Below, piece by piece: positions 16,556 through 24,735 of a stretch of 64,000 bases of DNA. The notes under the pieces were generated by a model. It worked only from the letters and a program-made list of their open reading frames with translations, was not told where the DNA came from and did not search any database. Both the position numbers and the translations under genes were made by a program. The stretch comes from Terrabacter tumescens (GTDB taxonomy: Bacteria; Actinomycetota; Actinomycetes; Actinomycetales; Dermatophilaceae), in NCBI RefSeq assembly GCF_014646815.1, contig NZ_BMNZ01000002.1:186001-250000 (forward strand), in the 5' to 3' direction. Position 1 is the first letter of the stretch. Each line of letters begins with the position of its first letter.

Positions 16556-18526
16556 TCAGCGCACCGTCACTTCGCTGATCTGTGCTCGGTAGTGGTTCGC
16601 GGCCTCGGCGGGCGCGGCCTTGGTCACGAAGACGAGGACCTTGCTGGCCGGCTTGAGATCGCCGCCGGCCTTGATGACGACGGTGCCCTGGGCGCCCTTC
16701 TTGGAGCCGACCTCCTGCGCACCGTCCAGCGAGTCGGTGGACCCGGAGTCGGTGACGTAGACGGTGACGTCCTGCTCGGCGCCGAGCACCAGCTCGACCT
16801 CCTTGACGACCGTGGGGGCGCTGAGGTCGAGCAGGACCCCGACGCCGTCCTTCTTGCCGTTGAAGGTGGCGGAGCCGTACCAGCGGGAGCGCCACTCGGT
16901 GCTGAGGTCGCCGTCGTAGGTGAGCTTCACGTTCTGGTCGGCCTCGTTGCCGTCCTCAGGGTCGAAGCTCTTGCCGCCGACGACGGAGACGGGTGCGGCG
17001 GGGGGTGCCTCGGTGGTGGTCGGCGGTGCCTGCGTGGTCTGGGTGGGCGCGGCGGTCGAGCTCGGCGTGCGCGTCTTGGTGACTGTGACCGCCGGGGCGG
17101 CCGAGCCGTCGTGCTGCCCGATCTTCATGACGTTGCTGACGCCGATGACGAGCGCCACGATGACGAGCACGCCCACGATGGCCAGGGCGATGCGGGACTG
17201 GGTGCCGCTGGGGGCCTCGGGCGCGTCGCGGCCGAAGACCGGGACGGGGGGCTCGAGGCGGGTGGTGGGGGCCTCGTCGAGGGCGTCGACGAGGCCGATG
17301 TCCTCGCCGTCGAAGTCGTCGAGGTCGCCGTCGCGCGAGGCGCGACGCTCGGCGGCGCGCGCGGCCGCCTTGTCGGCCGCGGCCCGGGCGAACGAGCCGA
17401 CCCGGTCGCCGATGGCGCCGGCCACTCCGGCCGCCGCGGCTCCGGCAGCGGCGATGCCGCCCGGGAGCCGTTCGCCCGACGCCTGCGTGGTGGTCACCGA
17501 CCGGTCGGCGCCTTCGTCGCTAACGCGGTCGAAGAAGACCGTGTCGTGCTGGCCGCCGTCGCCCGCGCCGCCCACCCCGGACCCACCGTCGCCGCCTGCA
17601 GCGCCTGCTGCCGCGGCTCCGGCGATGCCGGCCGCGCCCACGCCGGCACCGATCGAGGGCATGACCCGCGTCGGCTCGAGCGACTCGCGGTCGTCACGGG
17701 CCCGCAGTCGCATGCCGGTGGCGCCGTCGGACGTGGCCATCTCGGCGGGCCACGGGGCGATCTGCAGGGCGAGGTCGCCGGGGGAGACCGGGCCGCGTCG
17801 CCCGCTGCCCAGCGTCATGCGGCAGATGAGGTCGAGGTCGTTGGGCACGCCGACGGCGATCTCGGACGGCGCGGCGACCCCGCCGACGATGGTCGGCGCG
17901 GGCTCGAGACCGACGGGGGAGCCCGCCGGGATCAGCCCGTCGTCGACGGCCACCATCGGCCAGCGACCGGTGAGGCCGGCATACGCGATCTTGACGAGGC
18001 CGACGGCGTCGGCGCGGGACGCCCGCTCGTCGGAGAGCCGGTCGGCGTCGGTGAGGGCGGCCTCGGTGGCGAGGCCACGCACCTTGACGGCGCCGTCGGG
18101 CATGCGCAGCACGGAGCTGGGTGAGAGCGCGAGGTGGTGCAGGCCGCGGTGGGTGGCCTTGTCGAGGGCCGTGGCGGCCTCTCCCGTGAGCCGGCGCACC
18201 TCGTCGGCGGCGAGGCCGCCGCTCTGCAGGAGGTGCGACAGGGGCACGGCGCCGGTCAGCGGCTCCTCGACGATGAAGCCGACACCCTGGTCGGTGCCGA
18301 CGTCGAGGACGCGCACGAGGCGAGGGTCCTCGATGCCGGCGGCGCGCCGGGCCGCGTCGAGCGCGGCGGCCGCGACCGAGGCCGCTGCGGGGAAGCATAC
18401 GAGCACGACCTCACGCTCGAGGGTGTGGTCGTTGGCACGCCACCGCTCGTGGTGGGCGCCCTCGGAAGTGCGAAGTGTGACGGCATAGCGGCCGCCGAGG
18501 ACCGATCCGGGTCCGACTCCCTGCAC
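16556..18526 (-). CDS. Membrane pseudokinase with extracellular discoidin/CBM-like domain (MviN C-terminal-like)
   Basis: About 656 residues. The N-terminal ~270 resemble a protein kinase fold (VLGGRYAVTLRTSEG onward) without catalytic residues: no VAIK lysine, HRGLHHLALSPSSVL in place of HRDxKPxN, and VRGLATE in place of DFG. An Ala/Gly-rich linker, one transmembrane helix (ALAIVGVLVIVALVIGVSNV, about 450-470), a Thr/Pro stretch and a C-terminal beta domain (about 510-656, DGDLSTEWRSRWYG) follow. M. tuberculosis MviN carries the same modules fused to the MurJ flippase; here they stand alone. GGGGAGG lies nine bases before the chosen GTG; an ATG at 18535 abuts it. Confidence 0.8.
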   Translation of the reverse strand: MQGVGPGSVLGGRYAVTLRTSEGAHHERWRANDHTLEREVVLVCFPAAASVAAAALDAARRAAGIEDPRLVRVLDVGTDQGVGFIVEEPLTGAVPLSHLLQSGGLAADEVRRLTGEAATALDKATHRGLHHLALSPSSVLRMPDGAVKVRGLATEAALTDADRLSDERASRADAVGLVKIAYAGLTGRWPMVAVDDGLIPAGSPVGLEPAPTIVGGVAAPSEIAVGVPNDLDLICRMTLGSGRRGPVSPGDLALQIAPWPAEMATSDGATGMRLRARDDRESLEPTRVMPSIGAGVGAAGIAGAAAAGAAGGDGGSGVGGAGDGGQHDTVFFDRVSDEGADRSVTTTQASGERLPGGIAAAGAAAAGVAGAIGDRVGSFARAAADKAAARAAERRASRDGDLDDFDGEDIGLVDALDEAPTTRLEPPVPVFGRDAPEAPSGTQSRIALAIVGVLVIVALVIGVSNVMKIGQHDGSAAPAVTVTKTRTPSSTAAPTQTTQAPPTTTEAPPAAPVSVVGGKSFDPEDGNEADQNVKLTYDGDLSTEWRSRWYGSATFNGKKDGVGVLLDLSAPTVVKEVELVLGAEQDVTVYVTDSGSTDSLDGAQEVGSKKGAQGTVVIKAGGDLKPASKVLVFVTKAAPAEAANHYRAQISEVTVR

Positions 18527-18590
18527 GTGCGTCATCCTCCCCTCGTCCGGCCGTGCGTGCATGCGTGGCTCGGCCCCCATCCTAGGCGGG

Positions 18591-21026
18591 TCAGGCGCCA
18601 TCCCGTTCGTCCGCACCGCCGAGAGACTCGTGTGCCGCGGTGACCGCCTCGATGTCGGCGATCTCGTCGACGCGCGAGGTTCCCTTGACGACGGCGCGGA
18701 TGACACCGGCCAGCAGGACGAGGCCGACGAGGACCCCTCCGACCCAGTAGATGGTGCTGTCGAGCGGGTTGGCGGCGACCGGGATGGAGGCCGGCGAGCC
18801 GATCTGGGTGCCGTCGGCCGTGGTGAGGAACGCGCGGATCTCGGCGCGTCCGGCGGCCACCGCGGCGACCTCGACGGGCACGTTGGTGCGTGAGGACGGA
18901 CCGATCGTCACGGGCGCCGGCTGCTCCACGATCCGGATGCGCGGGTTGTCGGGCACGAGGCGCAGCCGGATGTCCTCCACCGTGTAGTCGAGGCCGTTCT
19001 CGACGGTGATGCGCAGCGTGCCGTTCTCGGCGAGCAGGTTGATCGTGCTCGTGCGCGGCACGACGCGGATCGCCCGCGTCGCGGCCTTGATGTCGTTGGC
19101 GACGGAGGCGGACAGCTTGACCCACGACGCCGGCTGCCACCGCCAGCGGGCGCTGCCGAGCTCGTCGAGGACCTCGCGGTAGGTGCGCTCGAACTCGGCG
19201 CCGTCGCGCAGCACCGACGAGACGCTGAGGAGGGTGTCGCGCTGCTCGGCCAGCTGGGTGAGGCGGCTCGCCGTGAGCACCGGGCGCGGGGCGGCGGACG
19301 CGACGGGCGTGGTGGGCTTCGTCTGGGGGACGGCCTTGTCGGTGCCGTCGTCGGACAGCAGCGAGGCCGCGCCCACGGTCTCGAGCCACGGCGCGCTCGC
19401 GGTGGCGGTGAGGAAGGTCGAGAGGGCGGCGGCGTCCGGGTCGTAGGTGCGCGGGGCGGCGACGAGGACGGAGCGGGGGGTGCCGGCCCGCTCGCCGAGC
19501 AGCACGAGCGTCTCGGCGAGGTAGCGCTGCACGGACAGGACCGGGCTGGGGTCGCTGCGCTTGGGCAGCAGCGCCGACAGGCGGGGGTCGTACGCGAGCA
19601 GCCGGGTCCCGGCGCTCGTGACCCGCCGCGCGGTGGGGGTGTATGCCGTCCCCTTCGTCACGGCGGGAGCGCTGACGACGATCCCGGCGGGCTTCTTGAC
19701 GGAGGTGCCGGACAGGAGCTTCTTGATGCCCTGCTCGCGTCCGGTCGGCAGGAGGCCGTCGACCGGCCACACGATGTCGGCGCGGGCCGGCTGGCCGAGT
19801 CGAGCGGCGAGGGTGGTGGCACGGCTGACGAGGTCGCGCACGAGGGTGTTGGCGGGGTCGATGCCGACGGTGGCCGCGATGTCGGCGTCCGCGTAGGGCA
19901 GCGCCCACACGCTGCGACCGTGCAGCTGCGTCACGAGCCCGTCACCGAGGCGGGCGATCGCGGCGGCGGCCCCGGACGGCTGGCCGCCCGTGCCCGTCGG
20001 GGCGGGCGTCGCCTGGCCGGACGTCGTCGGCGCCGGGGTGCCCGAGGTGCCAGACGTGCCAGAGCCGCCGGGGGTCGTCGTGCCGGGGGTCGTCGTGCTG
20101 GGGGTCGTCGGTGTGGTCGACGTCGTGCCGCTCGGGGTCGGGGTCGGAGTGCTCCCGCCGGGAGTGGCGTCGGTGCCGGTGTCGGGTCCGAGCACGGACG
20201 GGTCGACCGCGAGGTCGACCCGGGACTCCCGGGTGCCCTCGACGATGCGCTCCACCCGGGAGTCGGGTCCGATGGCCCGCTGCCAGGCGGCCTCCCGTGC
20301 GGCGTCGTCGCGGGCGAAGAGGTCGACGTCGGGATCGAGCGTCACCGGCATGACGGTCGCCACCTTGAGCGGGACGTACTCCTTGCGCCCGTTCCACGCG
20401 ATGAAGGTGCGCGTCCGGCCGGTCGGCTCGCTCGCCCCCTCCTGGACGACCTCGACCGAGATCGGCAGCGCGGCGAAGGCCTCGTCGGAGCGCAGCTGCT
20501 GCCACGGCACGGTGGCTTTGAACGCCCGACTCTGCCCGGCGGCCACAGTCGGCAGCGTCGTCGTCTCGACGGTGCGGCCGGCGGTCGGTGTGCGTCCCGA
20601 CGCCCAGGCGTCGAGAGCCGCGCGCTCGTTGACCGTCACGTCGCCCCGCACGACCCGCAGCTCGGGGCTCGACAGCGGACCCGTCAGCGGGGCCGTGACG
20701 GTACCGGTGATCGTCACGTCCTTGCCCGGACCCACCACCGCGGGCGACAGGGTGGCGAGGACGATGACGGCGACGTCCTTGGCGGGGGTGACCGCGGGCC
20801 CGTGCGCGGCTGCCGTGGCCTGCGCGACCGGCGTGACGGCATACGTCATCGGGACGGCGACGGCGGGCGCGGCGCCGGCCACGCTGCCACCCACCGAGAG
20901 ACCGACCGAGAGACCGACCGAGAGGCCTGCGGCGGCGAGTGTCGTCACGGTGGTGGTCAGGCTGCGCACGAGGCGGGTCACGCGACGCCCGCTCGTGTCC
21001 GGACGCCGCGACCCTCGAAGGATCAC
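18591..21026 (-). CDS. DUF6049-family exported membrane protein (Rv3909-like)
   Basis: 811 residues. The GTG at 21026 overlaps the Nudix stop (GTGA). A signal-like segment contains a 12-bp DNA repeat giving GLSVGLSVGLSVGG. The extracellular part holds beta-rich domains, a long Pro/Ser/Thr/Gly linker (about 240-330), a region of alternating strands and helices (about 340-590) and an Ig-like strand set (IRAFLTTADGTQIGSPASIPV). One transmembrane helix near 770 (STIYWVGGVLVGLVLLAGVI) and a short acidic cytoplasmic tail end the protein. Location between a MutT4-like gene and the pseudokinase/sigM genes matches Rv3909. Function unknown; an envelope role is likely from context. Confidence 0.82.
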   Translation of the reverse strand: MILRGSRRPDTSGRRVTRLVRSLTTTVTTLAAAGLSVGLSVGLSVGGSVAGAAPAVAVPMTYAVTPVAQATAAAHGPAVTPAKDVAVIVLATLSPAVVGPGKDVTITGTVTAPLTGPLSSPELRVVRGDVTVNERAALDAWASGRTPTAGRTVETTTLPTVAAGQSRAFKATVPWQQLRSDEAFAALPISVEVVQEGASEPTGRTRTFIAWNGRKEYVPLKVATVMPVTLDPDVDLFARDDAAREAAWQRAIGPDSRVERIVEGTRESRVDLAVDPSVLGPDTGTDATPGGSTPTPTPSGTTSTTPTTPSTTTPGTTTPGGSGTSGTSGTPAPTTSGQATPAPTGTGGQPSGAAAAIARLGDGLVTQLHGRSVWALPYADADIAATVGIDPANTLVRDLVSRATTLAARLGQPARADIVWPVDGLLPTGREQGIKKLLSGTSVKKPAGIVVSAPAVTKGTAYTPTARRVTSAGTRLLAYDPRLSALLPKRSDPSPVLSVQRYLAETLVLLGERAGTPRSVLVAAPRTYDPDAAALSTFLTATASAPWLETVGAASLLSDDGTDKAVPQTKPTTPVASAAPRPVLTASRLTQLAEQRDTLLSVSSVLRDGAEFERTYREVLDELGSARWRWQPASWVKLSASVANDIKAATRAIRVVPRTSTINLLAENGTLRITVENGLDYTVEDIRLRLVPDNPRIRIVEQPAPVTIGPSSRTNVPVEVAAVAAGRAEIRAFLTTADGTQIGSPASIPVAANPLDSTIYWVGGVLVGLVLLAGVIRAVVKGTSRVDEIADIEAVTAAHESLGGADERDGA

Positions 21027-21508
21027 GCCGTCCCCGCCAGCCGGTTCCACGCCGCCTGTGCGATGCGGCGCTCGTTGGGGAAGGTGAGGCTGCGGTGCAC
21101 CTCGTCGAGCCGCATCCAGGCGACGTCGATGGCCTCGTGGTCCGGGTCGTTCTCGATGGAGAGCTCACCACCCGTGGCCTCGAGGAGGTAGTGGTGCACG
21201 AACTTGTGGACCCGCTTGTTCGACGTCGCGAACCAGTAGTCGATGGTGCCGAGCTCGATGAGCACCCGACCGACGATGCCGGTCTCCTCGGCGACCTCGC
21301 GCGCGGCCGTCTCGACGAGCGTCTCGCCGGGCTCGACGTGTCCCTTCGGCAGGCACCACTCGATGCGGCCGGCCCGGTTGCGACGGGCGATCACGGCGAT
21401 GAGGGCCAGGCCCTCGCGCACGTCCACGACGATGCCCCCGGCAGAGCGCTCCTCGACCGCGGGCAGGCGCCTGCCCGGCACGGGGCTCGGGACGGGCAGG
21501 GCGCTCAC
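21023..21508 (-). CDS. Nudix hydrolase (MutT4-like)
   Basis: 161 residues with a complete Nudix box, GHVEPGETLVETAAREVAEETGI, arranged as G-x5-E-x7-RE-x2-EE-x-G (about 63-85). SAGGIVVD before it starts the fold. The family hydrolyses nucleoside diphosphates linked to another group; the substrate cannot be told. The GTG at 21508 is the first good start. The stop overlaps the next gene, so this begins the minus-strand operon that may run to sigM and beyond. A 109-base gap to the divergent CCA-enzyme gene must hold promoters for both; M. tuberculosis has the same divergent mutT4/pcnA pair. Confidence 0.9.
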   Translation of the reverse strand: MSALPVPSPVPGRRLPAVEERSAGGIVVDVREGLALIAVIARRNRAGRIEWCLPKGHVEPGETLVETAAREVAEETGIVGRVLIELGTIDYWFATSNKRVHKFVHHYLLEATGGELSIENDPDHEAIDVAWMRLDEVHRSLTFPNERRIAQAAWNRLAGTA

Positions 21509-21617
21509 ATCGCCACCATAACGGGCGGGGCCATGGGCGATCCTGTCGTCGCGACGGCAACACGGGGCGCCCGCCGGTGCGGTCGGGGCCGCGCCCACCG
21601 CTCACTAGGCTGGGCGC

Positions 21618-23114
21618 GTGCCTGACCGACCCGACACGCCCGCCCCCGACGGCGAGCAGCCCGCCGACGCCGGCCTGCCGCTGCTGCGCGCCGCCGTCGC
21701 CCGACTCGCCCCCGTCCTGCCGATGCTGACCGAGCTCGGCGAGCGGTTCGCGGGCGCCGGGCACGAGCTCGCCCTCGTCGGCGGACCGGTCCGCGACGCC
21801 TTCCTCGGACGCGTCTCGCCCGACCTCGACCTCACCACCGACGCGCGCCCCGACGACATCCTCGCGGTGGTCCGCGGTTGGGCCGACGCCCACTGGGACA
21901 TCGGCCGCGAGTTCGGCACCATCGGCCTGCGCAAGGGCGAGCACGTCATCGAGATCACGACCTACCGCGCCGACACCTACGACCGCTCGTCCCGCAAGCC
22001 GGAGGTCATGTTCGGCGACACCCTCGAGGGCGACCTGGTGCGCCGCGACTTCACCGTCAACGCCATGGCGATCCGGCTGCCCGGCCTCGAGTTCGTCGAC
22101 GTCCACGGGGGCCTGCCCGACCTCGTGCAGCAGCGGCTCACCACGCCGGCGGCCGCCGAGGAGTCCTTCGCCGACGACCCGCTGCGGATGATGCGGGCCG
22201 CCCGCTTCGCCTCGCAGCTCGGGTTCGACGTCGCGCCCGAGGTGCGCACGGCCATGACCGAGCGTGCCGGCACGCTCTCGATCATCTCGGCCGAACGCGT
22301 ACGCGACGAGTTCACCAAGCTGCTCCTGTCACCCCGTCCGCGGCTCGGGCTCACGCTCCTCGTCGACACGGGCCTCGCCGACGTGTTCCTCCCCGAGCTG
22401 CCCGCCCTGCGCCTCGAGCTCGACGAGCACCACCGCCACAAGGACGTCTACGACCACTCGCTCATCGTGCTCGAGCAGGCCATCGCCCTCGAGGGTCCTG
22501 CCGGCGGACCGCCCGAGTCCGTGCCCGGGCCCGACCTCGTGCTGCGCCTCGCCGCCCTGCTCCACGACATCGGCAAGCCGGCGACCCGGCGCTTCGAGGA
22601 CGGTGGCGGTGTCTCCTTCCACCACCACGAGCTCGTCGGCGCCAAGCTGACGAGCAAGCGGATGAAGGCGATGCGCTTCGACAAGGACACGACCAAGCAG
22701 GTCGCCCGCCTCGTCGAGCTGCACCTGCGCTTCCACGGCTACGGCGACGGCCAGTGGACCGACTCGGCGGTGCGCCGCTACGTCAACGACGCCGGGCCCC
22801 TGCTGACCCGCCTCCACCGGCTCACCCGGTCCGACTGCACGACCCGCAACGTCCGCAAGGCGCAGCGGCTCTCGCGTGCCTACGACGACCTCGAGCAGCG
22901 CATCGAGCGGCTCGCCGCGGAGGAGGAGCTCGCCAGCGTGCGCCCCGAGCTCAACGGCAACGAGATCGCCGAGGCGCTCGCCATCCGGCCGGGTCCCGTG
23001 CTCGGCGAGGCCTACGACTTCCTCCTGTCGGTCCGCCTCGACGACGGTCCCATCGGCAAGGACGCCGCGCGCGAGCGGCTGCTCGCCTGGTGGGCGGCTC
23101 GGTCCTCCGACTGA
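21618..23114 (+). CDS. cca: CCA tRNA nucleotidyltransferase
   Basis: 498 residues. The class II nucleotidyltransferase head has LALVGGPVRDAFLGR and DLDLTTDARPDDIL (about 52-80, with the metal-binding DLD), then RRDFTVNAMAI and the RMMRAARFASQLGF template region. An HD domain follows, with RHKDVYDHSL and LLHDIGKPATR (about 313). It adds or repairs the CCA 3' end of tRNAs; the HD part may give phosphohydrolase activity. In actinobacteria this gene (pcnA) regularly sits next to the mutT4-sigM block near oriC. The start is GTG at 21618. Confidence 0.93.
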   Translation: MPDRPDTPAPDGEQPADAGLPLLRAAVARLAPVLPMLTELGERFAGAGHELALVGGPVRDAFLGRVSPDLDLTTDARPDDILAVVRGWADAHWDIGREFGTIGLRKGEHVIEITTYRADTYDRSSRKPEVMFGDTLEGDLVRRDFTVNAMAIRLPGLEFVDVHGGLPDLVQQRLTTPAAAEESFADDPLRMMRAARFASQLGFDVAPEVRTAMTERAGTLSIISAERVRDEFTKLLLSPRPRLGLTLLVDTGLADVFLPELPALRLELDEHHRHKDVYDHSLIVLEQAIALEGPAGGPPESVPGPDLVLRLAALLHDIGKPATRRFEDGGGVSFHHHELVGAKLTSKRMKAMRFDKDTTKQVARLVELHLRFHGYGDGQWTDSAVRRYVNDAGPLLTRLHRLTRSDCTTRNVRKAQRLSRAYDDLEQRIERLAAEEELASVRPELNGNEIAEALAIRPGPVLGEAYDFLLSVRLDDGPIGKDAARERLLAWWAARSSD

Positions 23115-23171
23115 GCGCGGACTGAGCGCGTGCTGAGCGCGGACCGAGCGCTGCCGGTCGGCGTCCGCGGG

Positions 23172-23187
23172 TGGGGAGTTCTCCCCA
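23172..23187. promoter_or_regulatory. Palindrome upstream of the secretion/signalling cluster
   Basis: TGGGGAGTTCTCCCCA, followed by TCG, lies 162 bases before the first gene of the cluster. A near copy lies at 46453-46470 upstream of the WXG100 pair. Seven-base arms with a two-base centre suggest a dimeric regulator site. The rest of 23115-23348 shows a few TGAGCGCG direct repeats and a possible stem GGTGCCG/CGGCACC just after the palindrome. Confidence 0.5.
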
Positions 23188-23348
23188 TCGCGAGGGTGCC
23201 GCCGTCGTCGTACGCTCGGCACCACCTCGTTCCCATGCCGCCACCGTCCCGAGACGGCGCCTCGGCCGATCTGACACGGCATCTCGTGAATGATTGACTG
23301 ACCGCGCCGTCCCCGACCCCTGCGGGAACGACCGAAAGGAACGAGCCC

Positions 23349-23924
23349 ATGAGCACCCTCGCCTATCCGAGCGCCGACTTCCCGGGCCAGCCGTCGGTGG
23401 CCCTCGAGGTTCCGGACGGATGGGAGCCCGCGCACGCGCCGGGCACGACGATGGCCGCCCGGCTGCCGCGCGAGGGCGGCTTCGCGCCCAACGTCCTCGT
23501 CACGATCTCGTCGTGCGGACCCGAGTTCGACGTGCAGGAGTCGCTCGAGCAGATCGCCTCGCTGGCCACCTCCCGGGGCGGCACGGTCTCCGAGCCGTAT
23601 GCCGCCGACCTGGGCGGCGCGCAGTTCGTCGGGTGCGACGCGACCTGGCCCGACGCCGACGTCGAGACGGTGCTGCAGGCCAACCTCTTCCACCTCGTGC
23701 GCTCGGGGTCGCCCGACGCCGGTGCCCACGTCGTCCAGCTGACGGGCGCGGTCGGCGGACCGGATGCCGTGGACGACTACGAGCTCATCCGGCAGGTCCT
23801 GACGACGGTCCGGGTCACCCCCTGGAGCGACGACGCGGCTGACTCCTCGAGCGACCCCCCCGCGCCGGCCACGGCGGACGCTGCGGACACGGCTGCAGGC
23901 ACGGCTTCGGGAACGGACGCATGA
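23349..23924 (+). CDS. Small protein of LpqN/Mog1-like appearance, first gene of the cluster
   Basis: 191 residues preceded by GAAAGGAACGAGCCC. It reads ALEVPDGWEPAHAPGTTMAARLPREGGFAPNVLVTI, a pattern seen in actinobacterial proteins of the Mog1/PsbP/LpqN fold, then alternating strands ending VLTTVRVTPW (about 155). The last 30 residues are Ala/Asp/Thr-rich. No signal peptide is visible, so it is probably cytosolic. Its stop overlaps the PP2C gene start (ATGA), tying it to the signalling genes. I do not recognise a specific function. Confidence 0.6.
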   Translation: MSTLAYPSADFPGQPSVALEVPDGWEPAHAPGTTMAARLPREGGFAPNVLVTISSCGPEFDVQESLEQIASLATSRGGTVSEPYAADLGGAQFVGCDATWPDADVETVLQANLFHLVRSGSPDAGAHVVQLTGAVGGPDAVDDYELIRQVLTTVRVTPWSDDAADSSSDPPAPATADAADTAAGTASGTDA

Positions 23925-24733
23925 GCGGCGCTCTTCCGGCGATCTCCGTCGGCCTCGCGACCGACGTGGGCCGGGTCCGCCAGCACAACGAGGACACCGC
24001 CATCACCCAGGGCACCGTCTACGCCGTCGCCGACGGGATGGGCGGACACGCCGCCGGCGAGGTGGCGAGCCGCATCGCCGCAGAGACCGTGGCGGAGCTC
24101 GCCGACCGTCCCGTCATCCAGGTGCGCGACATCGTCGCCCAGGTCGAGGAGGCCAACCGGCGCATCCTCGGCTCCGCCGCACGCCACCCCGAGCAGACCG
24201 GGATGGGCACGACCATCGCCGGGCTGGCCCTGGTCTCGGTGGGCGGCTCGCGGCACTGGGCCGTCTTCAACATCGGAGACTCGCGGGTCTACCGTTGCAT
24301 CGACGGACGCCTGTCCCAGGTGACCGTCGACCACTCGGAGGTGTGGGAGCTCGTCGAGCGCGGGCTCATCACCCCCGAGCAGGCCCACCGGCACCCCGGG
24401 CGCAACGTCGTCACGCGCTCGCTCGGCCGCGACCCCATGGGCGTCGTCGACACGTGGGTCTTCCCGCCCTACCCGGGCGAGGTCTTCGTCATCTGCTCCG
24501 ACGGCCTGTCCAACGAGCTGACGCGTGAGGAGATGGAGGCCGTCCTGGCCGACCACCCCGACGCCGAGGCCGCCGCGGAGGCGCTCGTGCGACGCGGTGT
24601 CGAGGCCGGGGGCCGCGACAACGTCACTGCTATCGTCGTCGCCGTGCAGGGGCAGGACGCCGACTCCGACGTCGACGAGGACACCACCCCGCGCGAGAAC
24701 GTGAACGGCTCATCAGGGGAGAGCAGGTCGTAG
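23921..24733 (+). CDS. PP2C-family Ser/Thr phosphatase
   Basis: 270 residues with the PPM-family metal motifs in order: VRQHNEDT (about 21), VADGMGGHAAGEVAS (about 37), MGTTIAG, NIGDSRVYR (about 121), VICSDGLSNEL (about 190) and GGRDNVTAIVV (about 228). It should reverse phosphorylation made by the kinase encoded 3 kb downstream. Unlike M. tuberculosis PstP it has no transmembrane or outer domain and ends soon after the catalytic fold, so it is cytosolic. It overlaps the preceding gene by four bases and lies two bases before the FHA gene. Confidence 0.93.
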   Translation: MSGALPAISVGLATDVGRVRQHNEDTAITQGTVYAVADGMGGHAAGEVASRIAAETVAELADRPVIQVRDIVAQVEEANRRILGSAARHPEQTGMGTTIAGLALVSVGGSRHWAVFNIGDSRVYRCIDGRLSQVTVDHSEVWELVERGLITPEQAHRHPGRNVVTRSLGRDPMGVVDTWVFPPYPGEVFVICSDGLSNELTREEMEAVLADHPDAEAAAEALVRRGVEAGGRDNVTAIVVAVQGQDADSDVDEDTTPRENVNGSSGESRS

Positions 24734-24735
24734 AC

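Noticed and set aside
16556-18526. Active Ser/Thr kinase
   Set aside because: The lysine, HRD and DFG motifs are all replaced, so it is called a pseudokinase.
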